Source: an uncultured Peptococcaceae bacterium (GTDB lineage: Bacteria; Bacillota; Peptococcia; Peptococcales; Peptococcaceae). From it: a stretch of 64,000 bases of DNA. The position numbers were made by a program, and so were the translations under genes. The notes beneath the pieces were generated by a model, which saw nothing but the letters and a program-made list of their open reading frames with translations, did no database searches and had not been told where the DNA came from. Positions 48,127 through 57,246 of this stretch are shown in pieces. The stretch covers positions 1 through 64,000 of the forward strand of contig URZX01000001.1 of NCBI GenBank assembly GCA_900552455.1. The letters run 5' to 3'. Numbering within the stretch: the stretch's first letter is position 1; every line of letters starts with the position of its first letter.

Positions 48127-49110
48127 ATGAAAGAGATCCGCTTACAGGACATCGCAGGCTTTCAGATTGGAAGCGCAGAAAATGAACAAGCCGGCACCGG
48201 CTGCACCGTCATCATCTGTCCACAGGGCGCGCCCTGCGGCGTGGATATCCGTGGCGGCGGACCGGCGAGCCGTGAAAATGCGCTCCTGAATCCTGTGGCT
48301 GCGGCGGATCGGATCCATGCCGTTCTTCTCGGCGGCGGCAGTGCCTATGGACTGGATGCTGCCGGCGGCGTCATGCATTATCTGGAAGAGCGTGGCGTCG
48401 GGCTGCCTGTAGGCAATGCGATCGTGCCGCTCGTTGTCGCGGCCTGCATCTTCGATCTGGCGTGTGGAGAGAATGTACGCCCGGATGCAGCCATGGGCTA
48501 CGTGGCCTGCGGCAATGCCGAAAGCGGAGAAACGATCCGCGAGGGCAACCATGGTGTCGGCACCGGCGCCACAGTCGGCAAGCTCCTGGACGGAGCGGGC
48601 ATGATGAAGACCGGGCTCGGCACCTATGCCGTTCAGATCGGGGAGCTGCAGGTCGGCGCCGTTGTTGCAGTGAACGCCCTCGGCGATGTTGTGGACGAAC
48701 GCGGAGAAATCCTGGCTGGATTGCGCACAGCAGACGGCAAAGCGTTCGCTGATACGCGCCGCGTGCTGTTCGAACATTATGAAGAGCTGGCGCCGATCCT
48801 CGCCGGAGCCGGTGCAGCGACGACGAACACAACCATCGGCGCCGTCATCACGAACGGGAAATTTGACAAGACACAGCTGACAAAGATCGCTGCGCTCGCA
48901 TCGAACGGCCTCGTGCGTGCGGTGCGGCCGGTGAATACCACTGCCGACGGCGATTCGATTTTTGCGCTCAGCGTCGGCGAGGTGGCGTGCGATCTCAATC
49001 TGGTCGGCACAGCAGCGGCTTACGTTGTTGAAAAAGCCATCCGTCGCGCCGTTTATGCGGCGGAAAGCGCTTATGGCGCGCCGGCGCATGCGGACATCGC
49101 ACGCGCATAG
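48127..49110 (+). CDS. P1 (S58) family peptidase within the dcw cluster
   Basis: This 327-residue protein belongs to the DmpA/P1 group of self-processing N-terminal-nucleophile aminopeptidases: GCTVIICPQGAPCGVDIRGGGP near the start, LLGGGSAYGLDAAGGV, and NTTIGAVITNGKFDKTQLTKIA near 235-256, where self-cleavage would free a Thr nucleophile. Family members trim N-terminal or beta-peptide residues. It is not a usual member of the cluster. Its position between murF and mraY invites a role on D-amino-acid or wall peptides, but this is only inference. GGAGGA fits the ATG at 48127. Confidence 0.88.
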   Translation: MKEIRLQDIAGFQIGSAENEQAGTGCTVIICPQGAPCGVDIRGGGPASRENALLNPVAAADRIHAVLLGGGSAYGLDAAGGVMHYLEERGVGLPVGNAIVPLVVAACIFDLACGENVRPDAAMGYVACGNAESGETIREGNHGVGTGATVGKLLDGAGMMKTGLGTYAVQIGELQVGAVVAVNALGDVVDERGEILAGLRTADGKAFADTRRVLFEHYEELAPILAGAGAATTNTTIGAVITNGKFDKTQLTKIAALASNGLVRAVRPVNTTADGDSIFALSVGEVACDLNLVGTAAAYVVEKAIRRAVYAAESAYGAPAHADIARA

Positions 49111-49150
49111 GAGAATTATTTATCATTAGAAAAGCGGGAGGAACACGAGC

Positions 49151-50110
49151 ATGTGGGCATTAGGTTTTATCATTAGTTTGCTGATCGGGCTGGTCGTTGG
49201 CCATTTTATGATCCCGATCCTGCATAAGTTGAAATTTGGTCAGTCGATCCGTGAAGAAGGACCAAAGAGCCATCAGGCAAAACAGGGAACGCCGACGATG
49301 GGCGGGATCCTCTTTATGATCACCGTTGTCATCACCCTTGTGGTCCTTGGCCAGTTTTCCGGCGTCACCTGGTTTGTCGTCGGCAGCGCCTTTCTTTTTG
49401 GCGGCATCGGTCTGGCCGACGACGCCATCAAGATCGTCATGCACCACAACGAAGGCCTGACGCCAAAGCAGAAGATCGTGCTGCAGTTCGTTGCCGCGAT
49501 CCTCATCATTTTCTGGGCGTCGCGCCTCGATATGAACGTCAGCGATTTCTGGATCCCGCTGTTTAACATCGTGCTGCCGGTCGGTGTTCTCTACTGGCCG
49601 CTGATGATGTTCATCATCATTGGCACGACAAACAGCGCCAATCTCACCGACGGCCTCGACGGTCTTCTGACGACTGTGAGCATCATCATCCTGCTCGCTT
49701 TCTTCGCCGTTGTGAAGCTCTATAACGAGCCAAATTCTCTGGTCGTCATCGCTGTGATGATCGGCGCTTGCCTGGCGTTCCTTTTCTACAACCATCATCC
49801 GGCGCGCGTTTTCATGGGCGACACCGGCAGCTTCTTCATCGGTGGCATGGTCGTTGCGCTGGCCATGGTAACGAAAACCGAGCTTCTGATTCCGGCAATG
49901 TGCTTCACCTATCTCATCGAAGCCTGCTCGGATATCATCCAGGTAGCTGTATATAAAAGAACCAAGCGTCGCGTTTTCAGAATGGCGCCGCTGCACCACC
50001 ATTTCGAATTGGGCGGTCGCAGCGAAAATCAGGTGGTCCTGCTCTTCAGCATCATCACACTGGTGAGCTGCGTCATCGGTGTTGCGCTTTTCTGGACCGC
50101 GCTGCTCTGA
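49151..50110 (+). CDS. mraY: Phospho-MurNAc-pentapeptide transferase
   Basis: MraY transfers phospho-MurNAc-pentapeptide to undecaprenyl phosphate, making lipid I in the membrane. The 319-residue protein has ten hydrophobic segments and the family motifs: KSHQAKQGTPTMGG, the DD pair in GLADDAIKI, NLTDGLDGL, FMGDTGSFFIGG and the HHHFELGG loop. AAGCGGGAGG precedes the start. Nothing looks unusual. Confidence 0.96.
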   Translation: MWALGFIISLLIGLVVGHFMIPILHKLKFGQSIREEGPKSHQAKQGTPTMGGILFMITVVITLVVLGQFSGVTWFVVGSAFLFGGIGLADDAIKIVMHHNEGLTPKQKIVLQFVAAILIIFWASRLDMNVSDFWIPLFNIVLPVGVLYWPLMMFIIIGTTNSANLTDGLDGLLTTVSIIILLAFFAVVKLYNEPNSLVVIAVMIGACLAFLFYNHHPARVFMGDTGSFFIGGMVVALAMVTKTELLIPAMCFTYLIEACSDIIQVAVYKRTKRRVFRMAPLHHHFELGGRSENQVVLLFSIITLVSCVIGVALFWTALL

Positions 50111-50128
50111 GCATAAAGGAGAATGACT

Positions 50129-51487
50129 ATGGGAGATGCTATATTGATCATTGGCGCCGCGCGCAGCGGGGTTGCCAGCGCAGAATATCTGCTGTCCATT
50201 GGAAAACAGATCGTTATCAGCGATATGAATACAAAACTGGCGGAGGACGTCGAGACGCAGCTTGGGCATGCGTCTGTTTCCTATGTCTGGGGCAAACAGC
50301 CTGACGTTGCAGCGCTCCAGCCGGAGCTCATTGTTATGAGTCCTGGCGTTCCGCTGTCGATTCCGCCGGTTGTCAAGGCGCGTGAGCTCGGCATTCCGGT
50401 GATCAGCGAACCGGAGCTGGCGTTCCGCTACAGCGATGTGCCATTTGTCGCCATCACCGGCACCAACGGCAAGACCACGACCACCACGCTGACCGCCTTC
50501 CTTCTTGAGAAAGAGGGGCGCAAGGTCGTCGCCGGCGGCAACATCGGTCTGCCGCTGATCAGCCAGTGTCCGCAGATGAGCGCCAACGACATTGTCGTTG
50601 CAGAAATGTCCAGCTTCCAGCTTGAAAGCGTGGACAGCTTTTGCCCAAAGGTGGCCGTCGTCATGAATCTGACACCAGATCATCTGGACCGTCACAAAAC
50701 AATGGAAGCCTACGCCGCTGCGAAAGCAAATATCTTCAAAAATCAGGGGCCGGAGGAATACCTCCTGCTCAATAAGGACGACGCCATCGTTGCCGCCATG
50801 GCAGCGGGCGCAAAGTCTCACGTTTATTATTTCAGCCAGCAGGAGATCCTAGACGAGGGCATCTGGCTTGAAGACGGAAACCTCGTCTATCGTCTGGACA
50901 AAAACGGCGCACCACAGGTGCTCATTCCAGCTGCAGAGATCGGCATCGTCGGCAGCCACAACTGGCAAAATGCCATGGCTGCTTCGCTGGCGGCGCTCCT
51001 CATGGGGCAGCAGCCGGAAATTATCGCTGAACGCCTGCGCGCGTTCAAGGGCGTAGCCCATCGTATGGAGCCTGTCGCTACCATCGATGGCGTGCTCTAT
51101 GTCAACGATTCCAAGGGAACCAATCCGGACTCCACCGAAAAAGCCCTCGGCTCTTATGGTAAACGTCCGATCGTGCTCATCGCCGGTGGCCGCAACAAGG
51201 GCAGCGACATGGCTGTGCTCGTGCCGCTGATGCGCGCACACTGCCGCGGTGTGGTGCTGGTCGGTGAAGCGACTGGTGATTTCATCGATGCTTTCGAGCG
51301 CACCGGCTACACCGATTACGTCTGTGCCGATTCCTTTGAAGATGCTGTTGCCAAAGCGCGCGAAATGGCGCAGTCTGGCGATGTGGTGCTGCTTTCGCCT
51401 GCCTGCGCAAGCTGGGATATGTTTGACAACTTTGAACAGCGCGGAGATCTCTTCAAAGAATTGGTGAAGGATTATGCAGCAAAATAA
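50129..51487 (+). CDS. murD: UDP-MurNAc-L-Ala:D-Glu ligase
   Basis: MurD adds D-glutamate to UDP-MurNAc-L-alanine. The 452-residue protein has an N-terminal Rossmann-like domain (AILIIGAARSGVASAEYLL), the ATP loop ITGTNGKTTTTTL near 111-123, the SSFQLE motif, NLTPDHLDRH and C-terminal NDSKGTNPDSTEKAL. The ATG at 50129 fits the AAAGGAG site; the one six bases earlier is too close. It overlaps ftsW by 14 bases. Confidence 0.95.
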   Translation: MGDAILIIGAARSGVASAEYLLSIGKQIVISDMNTKLAEDVETQLGHASVSYVWGKQPDVAALQPELIVMSPGVPLSIPPVVKARELGIPVISEPELAFRYSDVPFVAITGTNGKTTTTTLTAFLLEKEGRKVVAGGNIGLPLISQCPQMSANDIVVAEMSSFQLESVDSFCPKVAVVMNLTPDHLDRHKTMEAYAAAKANIFKNQGPEEYLLLNKDDAIVAAMAAGAKSHVYYFSQQEILDEGIWLEDGNLVYRLDKNGAPQVLIPAAEIGIVGSHNWQNAMAASLAALLMGQQPEIIAERLRAFKGVAHRMEPVATIDGVLYVNDSKGTNPDSTEKALGSYGKRPIVLIAGGRNKGSDMAVLVPLMRAHCRGVVLVGEATGDFIDAFERTGYTDYVCADSFEDAVAKAREMAQSGDVVLLSPACASWDMFDNFEQRGDLFKELVKDYAAK

Positions 51488-52985
51488 CAACAACGGCCCA
51501 AAGCGGCCAGCGTTAGTCGATAAAAATCATCCAAAAAAATCGGCGCCGGGCAGACGTCAGGCGCCGGCTGGCAAGCAGACTGTCGGTCAGCGTCAGGCCA
51601 TGCATCATGCATCGGACCAGGCGCTGTCCATGGCCAACAGCCGCGGTCCAAGTCTTGCAGAACGTGCCGAAAAGCATCGCCGAGAACTGCATGAGCAGGA
51701 ACGGGCGGCGCAGCATCCGCACGAACAGCGACAGGCGCCGCAGAGTCGTTTGCAGCAGCCGCAGAAGAAAAAGAAGCAGCAGGCGCAGAAAAAAGAGCTT
51801 GGCTTCGTTGATAAGATCTTCGTGCGTGCCAATGTGGTGCCGGGCGTCAGCGCGCCGGATTATCTCGTGATGGAGATCGTGGCGGTGCTTCTCGCGATTG
51901 GCCTGATCATGGTCTTTTCTGCTTCGAGCTATCGCTCTCTGCTGGAAAATGGCAGCGCCTTCAGTTATTTTATCCGTCAGTGCGCGGCGGCAGTGATCGG
52001 TATCATCGTGGCCTTTTTCGTGATGATGCTGAACCCGTCGATATTTCGCAGTTTGGCGCCGATCCTTCTGATCCTGGTCTTTGCGCTTCTGGTCTACACC
52101 CTGTTCGCTGGGGAAGAATCCCTCGGCGCAACGCGTTGGGTGACGATCGCCGGCGTGCGTTTCCAGCCGTCAGAAATGGCGAAACCGCTCATGGTCATCT
52201 GCACCGCAGATTTGATCAGGAATGGCGCCTATGGATTTGTGAAAGATGAAAACGGGCTTTTTGACCGCAATAATCTTATCATCTTTGGGCTGATCCTGGC
52301 GACGTTCGGCGTCATCGCCGTCGAAGACCTGGGGTCTGCCATGGCGATCTTCGGCGGCTGCTTTGCCATGTTCATCGTCGCTGGGCTTTCCAAGCGCGGT
52401 ATTGTTGCAGTGGTTGTGGCAGGGCTCATTGTCGTTGCCGCTTACTGTATTGCAGAACCATACCGCATCCAGCGTCTCTTCGGGTTTATCAATCAGACAG
52501 ATGCTGACGCTGCCAGCGGCTCGGCTTATCAGCTGGTGCAGAGCCTGTACGCATTTGGCTCCGGTGGCCTCTTTGGCGTCGGACTCGGCAACAGCGGACA
52601 GAAACTGTTCTATCTGCCGGGGATGCACACCGACTTTATCTATTCGGTCATCGGCGAAGAATTTGGCATCGTTGGCGCGCTTCTCGTGCTGGGGCTTTTC
52701 ATGGCGCTGGCGTGGCGCGGCTTTTGGATCGCGACACGCATCGACGATCCGTTCAAATCTTATCTTGCCTTCGGCGCAACGGCGATCATCGTCGTGCAGG
52801 CGCTCATCAATATGGCGGTCGCCGTCGGCGTTTGCCCTGTCACCGGGATTACGCTGCCGCTGATCAGCTACGGTGGAACGTCGCTTCTGGTCACGCTCCT
52901 GACGATCGGGATCTTGCTGAACATGTCCCGCTACGCAGACAAGAGCAAACACAAGCGCACACCGAAGAACAAAATGGAAGAATGA
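51474..52985 (+). CDS. ftsW: SEDS glycosyltransferase FtsW with a long N-terminal extension
   Basis: FtsW polymerises septal glycan together with FtsI. Residues about 130-495 form the SEDS membrane domain (LLAIGLIMVFSASSYRSL, GATRWVTIAGVRFQPSEMAKP, YLPGMHTDFIYSVIGEEFGIVGAL, LPLISYGGTSLL). The first 115 residues are a cytoplasmic extension made almost wholly of Gln, Lys, Arg, Ala and Glu, which most FtsW proteins lack. The start inside the murD end is fixed by the overlap, and no internal ATG with a strong site was found before the first membrane segment. The extension may bind other division proteins or nucleic acid (speculative). Confidence 0.92.
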   Translation: MQQNNNNGPKRPALVDKNHPKKSAPGRRQAPAGKQTVGQRQAMHHASDQALSMANSRGPSLAERAEKHRRELHEQERAAQHPHEQRQAPQSRLQQPQKKKKQQAQKKELGFVDKIFVRANVVPGVSAPDYLVMEIVAVLLAIGLIMVFSASSYRSLLENGSAFSYFIRQCAAAVIGIIVAFFVMMLNPSIFRSLAPILLILVFALLVYTLFAGEESLGATRWVTIAGVRFQPSEMAKPLMVICTADLIRNGAYGFVKDENGLFDRNNLIIFGLILATFGVIAVEDLGSAMAIFGGCFAMFIVAGLSKRGIVAVVVAGLIVVAAYCIAEPYRIQRLFGFINQTDADAASGSAYQLVQSLYAFGSGGLFGVGLGNSGQKLFYLPGMHTDFIYSVIGEEFGIVGALLVLGLFMALAWRGFWIATRIDDPFKSYLAFGATAIIVVQALINMAVAVGVCPVTGITLPLISYGGTSLLVTLLTIGILLNMSRYADKSKHKRTPKNKMEE

Positions 52986-53015
52986 CAGTAGTATACAGAT
53001 AATGGGGGAAGATGT

Positions 53016-54125
53016 ATGAGAGTGATAGTATCCGGCGGTGGGACCGGCGGGCACATTTATCCGGCATTGGCCATCGCTGAACGCATTCTGGCAGATATGC
53101 CAGGCAGCGAGGTGCTCTATATCGGATGCGACAATGGGTTGGAAAACAACATTGTGCCGACGACCTCTATCCCGTTCAAAACCATCTCAGCGAAAGGTCT
53201 GCCGCGCAAACTGACGCCGGCGTTGGCAAAATCGCTGTTCATCAATTCAAAGGGCGTTGTCGAGGCCCGGCGCTACATCAAAGAATTCAAGCCGGATCTC
53301 GTCATCGGCACAGGCGGCTTCGTTTGCGGGCCAACGGTGCTCATGGCCTGCGCCAATCGTGTGCCGGCGATGATCCACGAGCAGAATGCCTATCCGGGCA
53401 TGACAAACCGACTCCTGGCTTCTCGCGTCAATAAGGTAATGATCAATTATCCGGAAGCGGCGCGTTTCTTCGTCAAAGCGAAGGAGACCGTTCTCACCGG
53501 CTTGCCGGTGCGTGACGACATCGGGAAGCTTTCACGGGAAGGGGGTTGCGCCAAATTCGGCCTCGATCCGGCAAAGAAAACGGTGCTCATCACTGGCGGC
53601 AGCCGTGGCGCGCGCACAATCAACCGCGTCTGCGCGCTGGCGCTCACAGGCATTCTTGCCAATCCGGATGTGCAGGTGATCTTCATCACCGGCAAGGCCG
53701 GCTATGTGGAGACCAGCCTCCTGCTCAAGGACAGCGACAGCAGCGTGCTGCGCAACGAACGCCTCTGCTTCCTCGAATATACCCACGACATGCCGTATGC
53801 GCTGGCAGCGGCAGATGTTGTCATCGGTCGCGCCGGAGCGACCTTCCTGGCAGAGATCGCCATGTGCGGGCTGCCGGGCATCCTCATTCCTTATCCTTAC
53901 GCCAGCGACAACCATCAGCAGTTCAATGCCCAGGCCGTTGTCGATGCCGGTGCCGGCGAGATGATCCTGGATGCAGAGCTGACGGTGCCAAAGCTCACTG
54001 CGGCACTGAACAATTTCCTCTGTAACGACGATTATTATCAAGCGAAAAAAGAAGCGATGCAAGGACTCGCCAGACCATCCGCCATGGATGACATCATGAT
54101 GCTGGTGCAAAGCTTTGCAAAATAA
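53016..54125 (+). CDS. murG: Lipid II synthase (GlcNAc transferase)
   Basis: MurG adds GlcNAc to lipid I on the inner membrane face. The 369-residue protein begins with the GTGGHIYPALA loop (residues 8-18), has EQNAYPGMTNRLL near 125, the second nucleotide loop ITGGSRGARTIN near 195 and GRAGATFLAE near 275. It follows ftsW in normal order. AATGGGGGAAG precedes the start. Confidence 0.96.
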   Translation: MRVIVSGGGTGGHIYPALAIAERILADMPGSEVLYIGCDNGLENNIVPTTSIPFKTISAKGLPRKLTPALAKSLFINSKGVVEARRYIKEFKPDLVIGTGGFVCGPTVLMACANRVPAMIHEQNAYPGMTNRLLASRVNKVMINYPEAARFFVKAKETVLTGLPVRDDIGKLSREGGCAKFGLDPAKKTVLITGGSRGARTINRVCALALTGILANPDVQVIFITGKAGYVETSLLLKDSDSSVLRNERLCFLEYTHDMPYALAAADVVIGRAGATFLAEIAMCGLPGILIPYPYASDNHQQFNAQAVVDAGAGEMILDAELTVPKLTAALNNFLCNDDYYQAKKEAMQGLARPSAMDDIMMLVQSFAK

Positions 54126-54150
54126 TACACTTAAAAGAGAAGGTGCGGAC

Positions 54151-55536
54151 ATGGATTATTCAAAAGATTTTAAGCATGTTCATTTTATTGGAATTGGCGG
54201 CATCGGTATGAGCGCTGTGGCGGAAGTCATGCTCGAGCGTGGATTTGTGATCAGCGGCTCCGATCTCAACGAGTCGGATCAGGTGCAGATGCTGCGCGGA
54301 CGCGGCGCGACAATCCACGTGCCACAGCGCGCGGAAAACATCACCGATGACATCGACATCGTCGTGCGTTCCACAGCGATCCGCGAAACCAACGTGGAAT
54401 ATCAGGCTGCCGTGGAAAAGGGCATCCCAGTGGTGCATCGTTCTGAAATGCTCGGTTATCTGATGCAGTCTCAGAAAGCCATCTGTGTGGCTGGTTCCCA
54501 TGGCAAAACGACCACATCCTCGATGATCGCTCTCGCCCTCGAGAAAAACGGCCTCGATCCAACGATCGTCGTTGGCGGCGTGATCAGCGACATCGGCAGC
54601 AACGCTAAGAATGGCAAGGGCGAATGGTTTGTCGCCGAAGCCGACGAAAGCGACGGCAGCTTCATCAATCTGCTGCCTTGGTATGCGGTGATCACCAACA
54701 TTGAAGAAGACCATCTGGATCATTACAAAGACATCGACGAGATCCGCGATTCGTTCAAGCAGTTCCTTAACAAGACCAATCCAGAGGGACGCTGCCTGCT
54801 CTGCGCAGACAACGACGAATCGTTTGGCATTGCGTCGCAGTGTCCTGTGCCGATGAAAACCTATGGCTTCCATGAGCGTTCCCAGTATCGCATCAAGAAC
54901 CATCAGCAGACCGGCATGAAAAACGAAGCCGATATTTACAATGGCGACCGCTTCATCGGTCATCTTGAGCTGCAGGTGCCAGGCAAGCACAACATCGCCA
55001 ACGCCACCGCCGCCGTCGTGACCTGCATGGATGTCGGGCTGACCTTTGAGGAAGTGGCGTCTGTGCTCAAGGAATACAAGGGCACACGCCGTCGTTTCCA
55101 GCTTCAGGGCACAGTGAACGACATCGCCGTTTATGACGATTACGCCCATCATCCAACAGAGATCGCTGCGACGCTGGAGGCTGCACGCGCCATGCACGAT
55201 TCTGGTCGTGTCATCGCGATCTTCCAGCCACATCGTTATTCGCGCACGCAGTTTTTGGCTACGAGTTTTGCGGCAGCGCTTTCGCAGGCGGATGCTGTTT
55301 ATCTGCTGGATGTGTTCCCAGCCGGCGAGCTGCCGATCGAAGGCGTTTCCAGCCAGCTCATCGTCGACCAGATCGATCCTGGCAAGCATGCGCAGGTTGT
55401 CAACGACGAATATCTGACCAGCGGATTTATCTCCACCCTTGAACCAGGCGATCTCGTGCTCGTCCTGGGGGCAGGCTCCATCTGGAAGCAGGCGCCGCTG
55501 ATCGTCAAGGCATTGGAGGAACGCAGCGCAGAGTGA
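54151..55536 (+). CDS. murC: UDP-MurNAc:L-Ala ligase
   Basis: MurC adds L-alanine to UDP-MurNAc. The 461-residue protein has HFIGIGGIGMSAVAEVML at the N terminus, the ATP loop VAGSHGKTTTSSM near 112-124, EADESDGSF and YDDYAHHPTEIAATL near 335-350. The ATG at 54151 follows GAGAAGGTG; an earlier ATG inside murG has no site. murB, which often follows murC in Firmicutes clusters, is absent here. Confidence 0.95.
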   Translation: MDYSKDFKHVHFIGIGGIGMSAVAEVMLERGFVISGSDLNESDQVQMLRGRGATIHVPQRAENITDDIDIVVRSTAIRETNVEYQAAVEKGIPVVHRSEMLGYLMQSQKAICVAGSHGKTTTSSMIALALEKNGLDPTIVVGGVISDIGSNAKNGKGEWFVAEADESDGSFINLLPWYAVITNIEEDHLDHYKDIDEIRDSFKQFLNKTNPEGRCLLCADNDESFGIASQCPVPMKTYGFHERSQYRIKNHQQTGMKNEADIYNGDRFIGHLELQVPGKHNIANATAAVVTCMDVGLTFEEVASVLKEYKGTRRRFQLQGTVNDIAVYDDYAHHPTEIAATLEAARAMHDSGRVIAIFQPHRYSRTQFLATSFAAALSQADAVYLLDVFPAGELPIEGVSSQLIVDQIDPGKHAQVVNDEYLTSGFISTLEPGDLVLVLGAGSIWKQAPLIVKALEERSAE

Positions 55537-55570
55537 GCGTTCGACCAGAAACAGTAAAGGTTGATGCCGA

Positions 55571-57121
55571 TTGAAATTATTTAGAGACAAAAACAGAGGC
55601 CCTAAGCTGAAAAGCGAGGACGTCGTCATCCCTGAGGAATATCTTGAGTACGAACGCGAAGCAGAGGAACGCAAACGGCTGGAAGCGGAAAATGCTGAAG
55701 CTGACGCTACGCCTGCTCAGGAAGCGGAGGAGATTGACGACGATCCCATTGCGATCCGCGTTGAAGAGCTGCTCAATACCAGCAAGAAAACCCTGCAGGA
55801 AAAAGCAGCCGAGGAAAAGCGACCCGTGCCGGATGTGACCATCGGCGAAGTTGTGGAAACGCTGGAGGAAATGCTTCCGGATGAACCGCCTGAGGAACCG
55901 GAGCCGACCGGTGAGGAGATCGATCTCGAAGAGGCACTCCTCGCTGAAAAGCAGCGTTCCAATCGCGCTGCCAAGCAGGCACGCCGCAGGGCAAAAAAAG
56001 AAGCCTTGCACGCGCCGAAGGAAAAACCATCCGCCGTAGCGTCTGAAGCAGAAGAGCCTGCACCGCCGAAAAAGAAAAAGGAAAGCAACGTTCCCGCTGG
56101 TTTTGTGGTGCTGCTCGTCGTCGTTGCATTTCTTGTAGCGACGATTGTTGTGATGCTTGGGCCGCTCATGCGCATCGATGACGTTCAGGTCAACGATCTG
56201 CAGAACATGAGCGAGGCGCAGGTCGAAGAGATCGCCGGAAATCCTGTCGGACAGAATCTCTTCCTCTATCGCACCGGGCAGGCCGAGCAGGAGCTGAGCT
56301 ACTATCCTTATGTGCAGGCAGTGGAGATCAAACGCCATTTCCCACACTGGATAGAGATCAATATCACAGAGCGCCAGCCAGCCGGCGTGCTCTTGAACAA
56401 CGGCAGCTATCTGCAGTTCAGTAAGGACGGCGTGCTCCTGGATAACACCAAGTCGCTGACCAACCAGAGCCTGCCGCTCATCACCGGCTTCTCGATGGAC
56501 GAAGTGCCATCGCCAGGCGAAGCGTTCAAGGACAACGCACGATTTTCAGATATCCTTAAAGTCGTCAACGCCTGCTCCGATGATCTGCTTTCGATGATCC
56601 AGGAGATCAACATCAAGGATCGCAACAACATTCTTGCGTACACCAGCCAGGGCATTGAGATCCGCATCGGCGGCGTCGACAATATCGATGCCCGCATGGC
56701 GAACCTGAACGATATCATGGACCAGGTCATCCTCTCGGGCATCATCGATGAACCGATCGAGGCCATCGATATCCGCTACGAGAAATCGCCGGTCGTCGTT
56801 CTCGAAGGCTACGACAACATTGACGTTTCAGAATACCTGGACGACGAAGACGCAGAGAACAGCGACAGTAACACAGCTGCCACGAGCAGCAGCCAGCAGT
56901 CGCACGCAAACAGCGCAGCGACAGCAAGCGGCAGTCAGAATTCCGCAGCTGCCAGCAGCAATAACGGCAGCGCCCAGACAGCAGATTATGGTCAGACAGG
57001 GGACGGCAATGCGTCGTATGGCTACGGTACTGGTTATGACCAGTCCGGCGGCTACACCAACGGCTACAATCAGAGCGGATATGACACCGGATATGGTGCA
57101 ACGTCCGGAACAGGGACCTGA
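55571..57121 (+). CDS. ftsQ: FtsQ/DivIB-like division protein with long flanking extensions
   Basis: This 516-residue bitopic protein has a charged cytoplasmic N terminus of about 175 residues (acidic first, then basic), one membrane segment near 178-198 (GFVVLLVVVAFLVATIVVML), a POTRA domain (IDDVQVNDLQNMSEAQVEEIAGNPVGQNLF onward) and the beta domain to about 425. A tail of 85 residues then turns from Ser/Ala/Gln-rich to Gly/Tyr-rich. FtsQ/DivIB proteins are usually about 260-300 residues. It starts with TTG at 55571, AAAGG being ten bases upstream. It should scaffold FtsL and DivIC at the septum. Confidence 0.87.
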   Translation: MKLFRDKNRGPKLKSEDVVIPEEYLEYEREAEERKRLEAENAEADATPAQEAEEIDDDPIAIRVEELLNTSKKTLQEKAAEEKRPVPDVTIGEVVETLEEMLPDEPPEEPEPTGEEIDLEEALLAEKQRSNRAAKQARRRAKKEALHAPKEKPSAVASEAEEPAPPKKKKESNVPAGFVVLLVVVAFLVATIVVMLGPLMRIDDVQVNDLQNMSEAQVEEIAGNPVGQNLFLYRTGQAEQELSYYPYVQAVEIKRHFPHWIEINITERQPAGVLLNNGSYLQFSKDGVLLDNTKSLTNQSLPLITGFSMDEVPSPGEAFKDNARFSDILKVVNACSDDLLSMIQEINIKDRNNILAYTSQGIEIRIGGVDNIDARMANLNDIMDQVILSGIIDEPIEAIDIRYEKSPVVVLEGYDNIDVSEYLDDEDAENSDSNTAATSSSQQSHANSAATASGSQNSAAASSNNGSAQTADYGQTGDGNASYGYGTGYDQSGGYTNGYNQSGYDTGYGATSGTGT

Positions 57122-57177
57122 GAATTCGTAGAAAAGACTACAATTTAGGCAAAAACGCCTCGATAAGAGAAAAATAT

Positions 57178-57214
57178 TTGCAAGAACTTGCAATATAGGT
57201 TATTATTATACAAT
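57178..57214 (+). promoter_or_regulatory. Candidate ftsZ promoter region with a TTGCAA dyad
   Basis: TTGCAA occurs at 57178 and 57188, forming the dyad TGCAAG-AA-CTTGCA, with TACAAT 15 bases after the second copy. The spacing is short for sigma-A, so the exact elements are uncertain. The A/T-rich gap of 125 bases before ftsZ supports a separate promoter. Confidence 0.4.
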
Positions 57215-57246
57215 AAGGCTAGAAATTTTGTGTGGAGGGATCGTGG

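Noticed and set aside
49160..50821. A long minus-strand frame opposite mraY and murD
   Set aside because: Both plus-strand genes are certain. The translated frame is rich in His, Asp and Gln with no domain.
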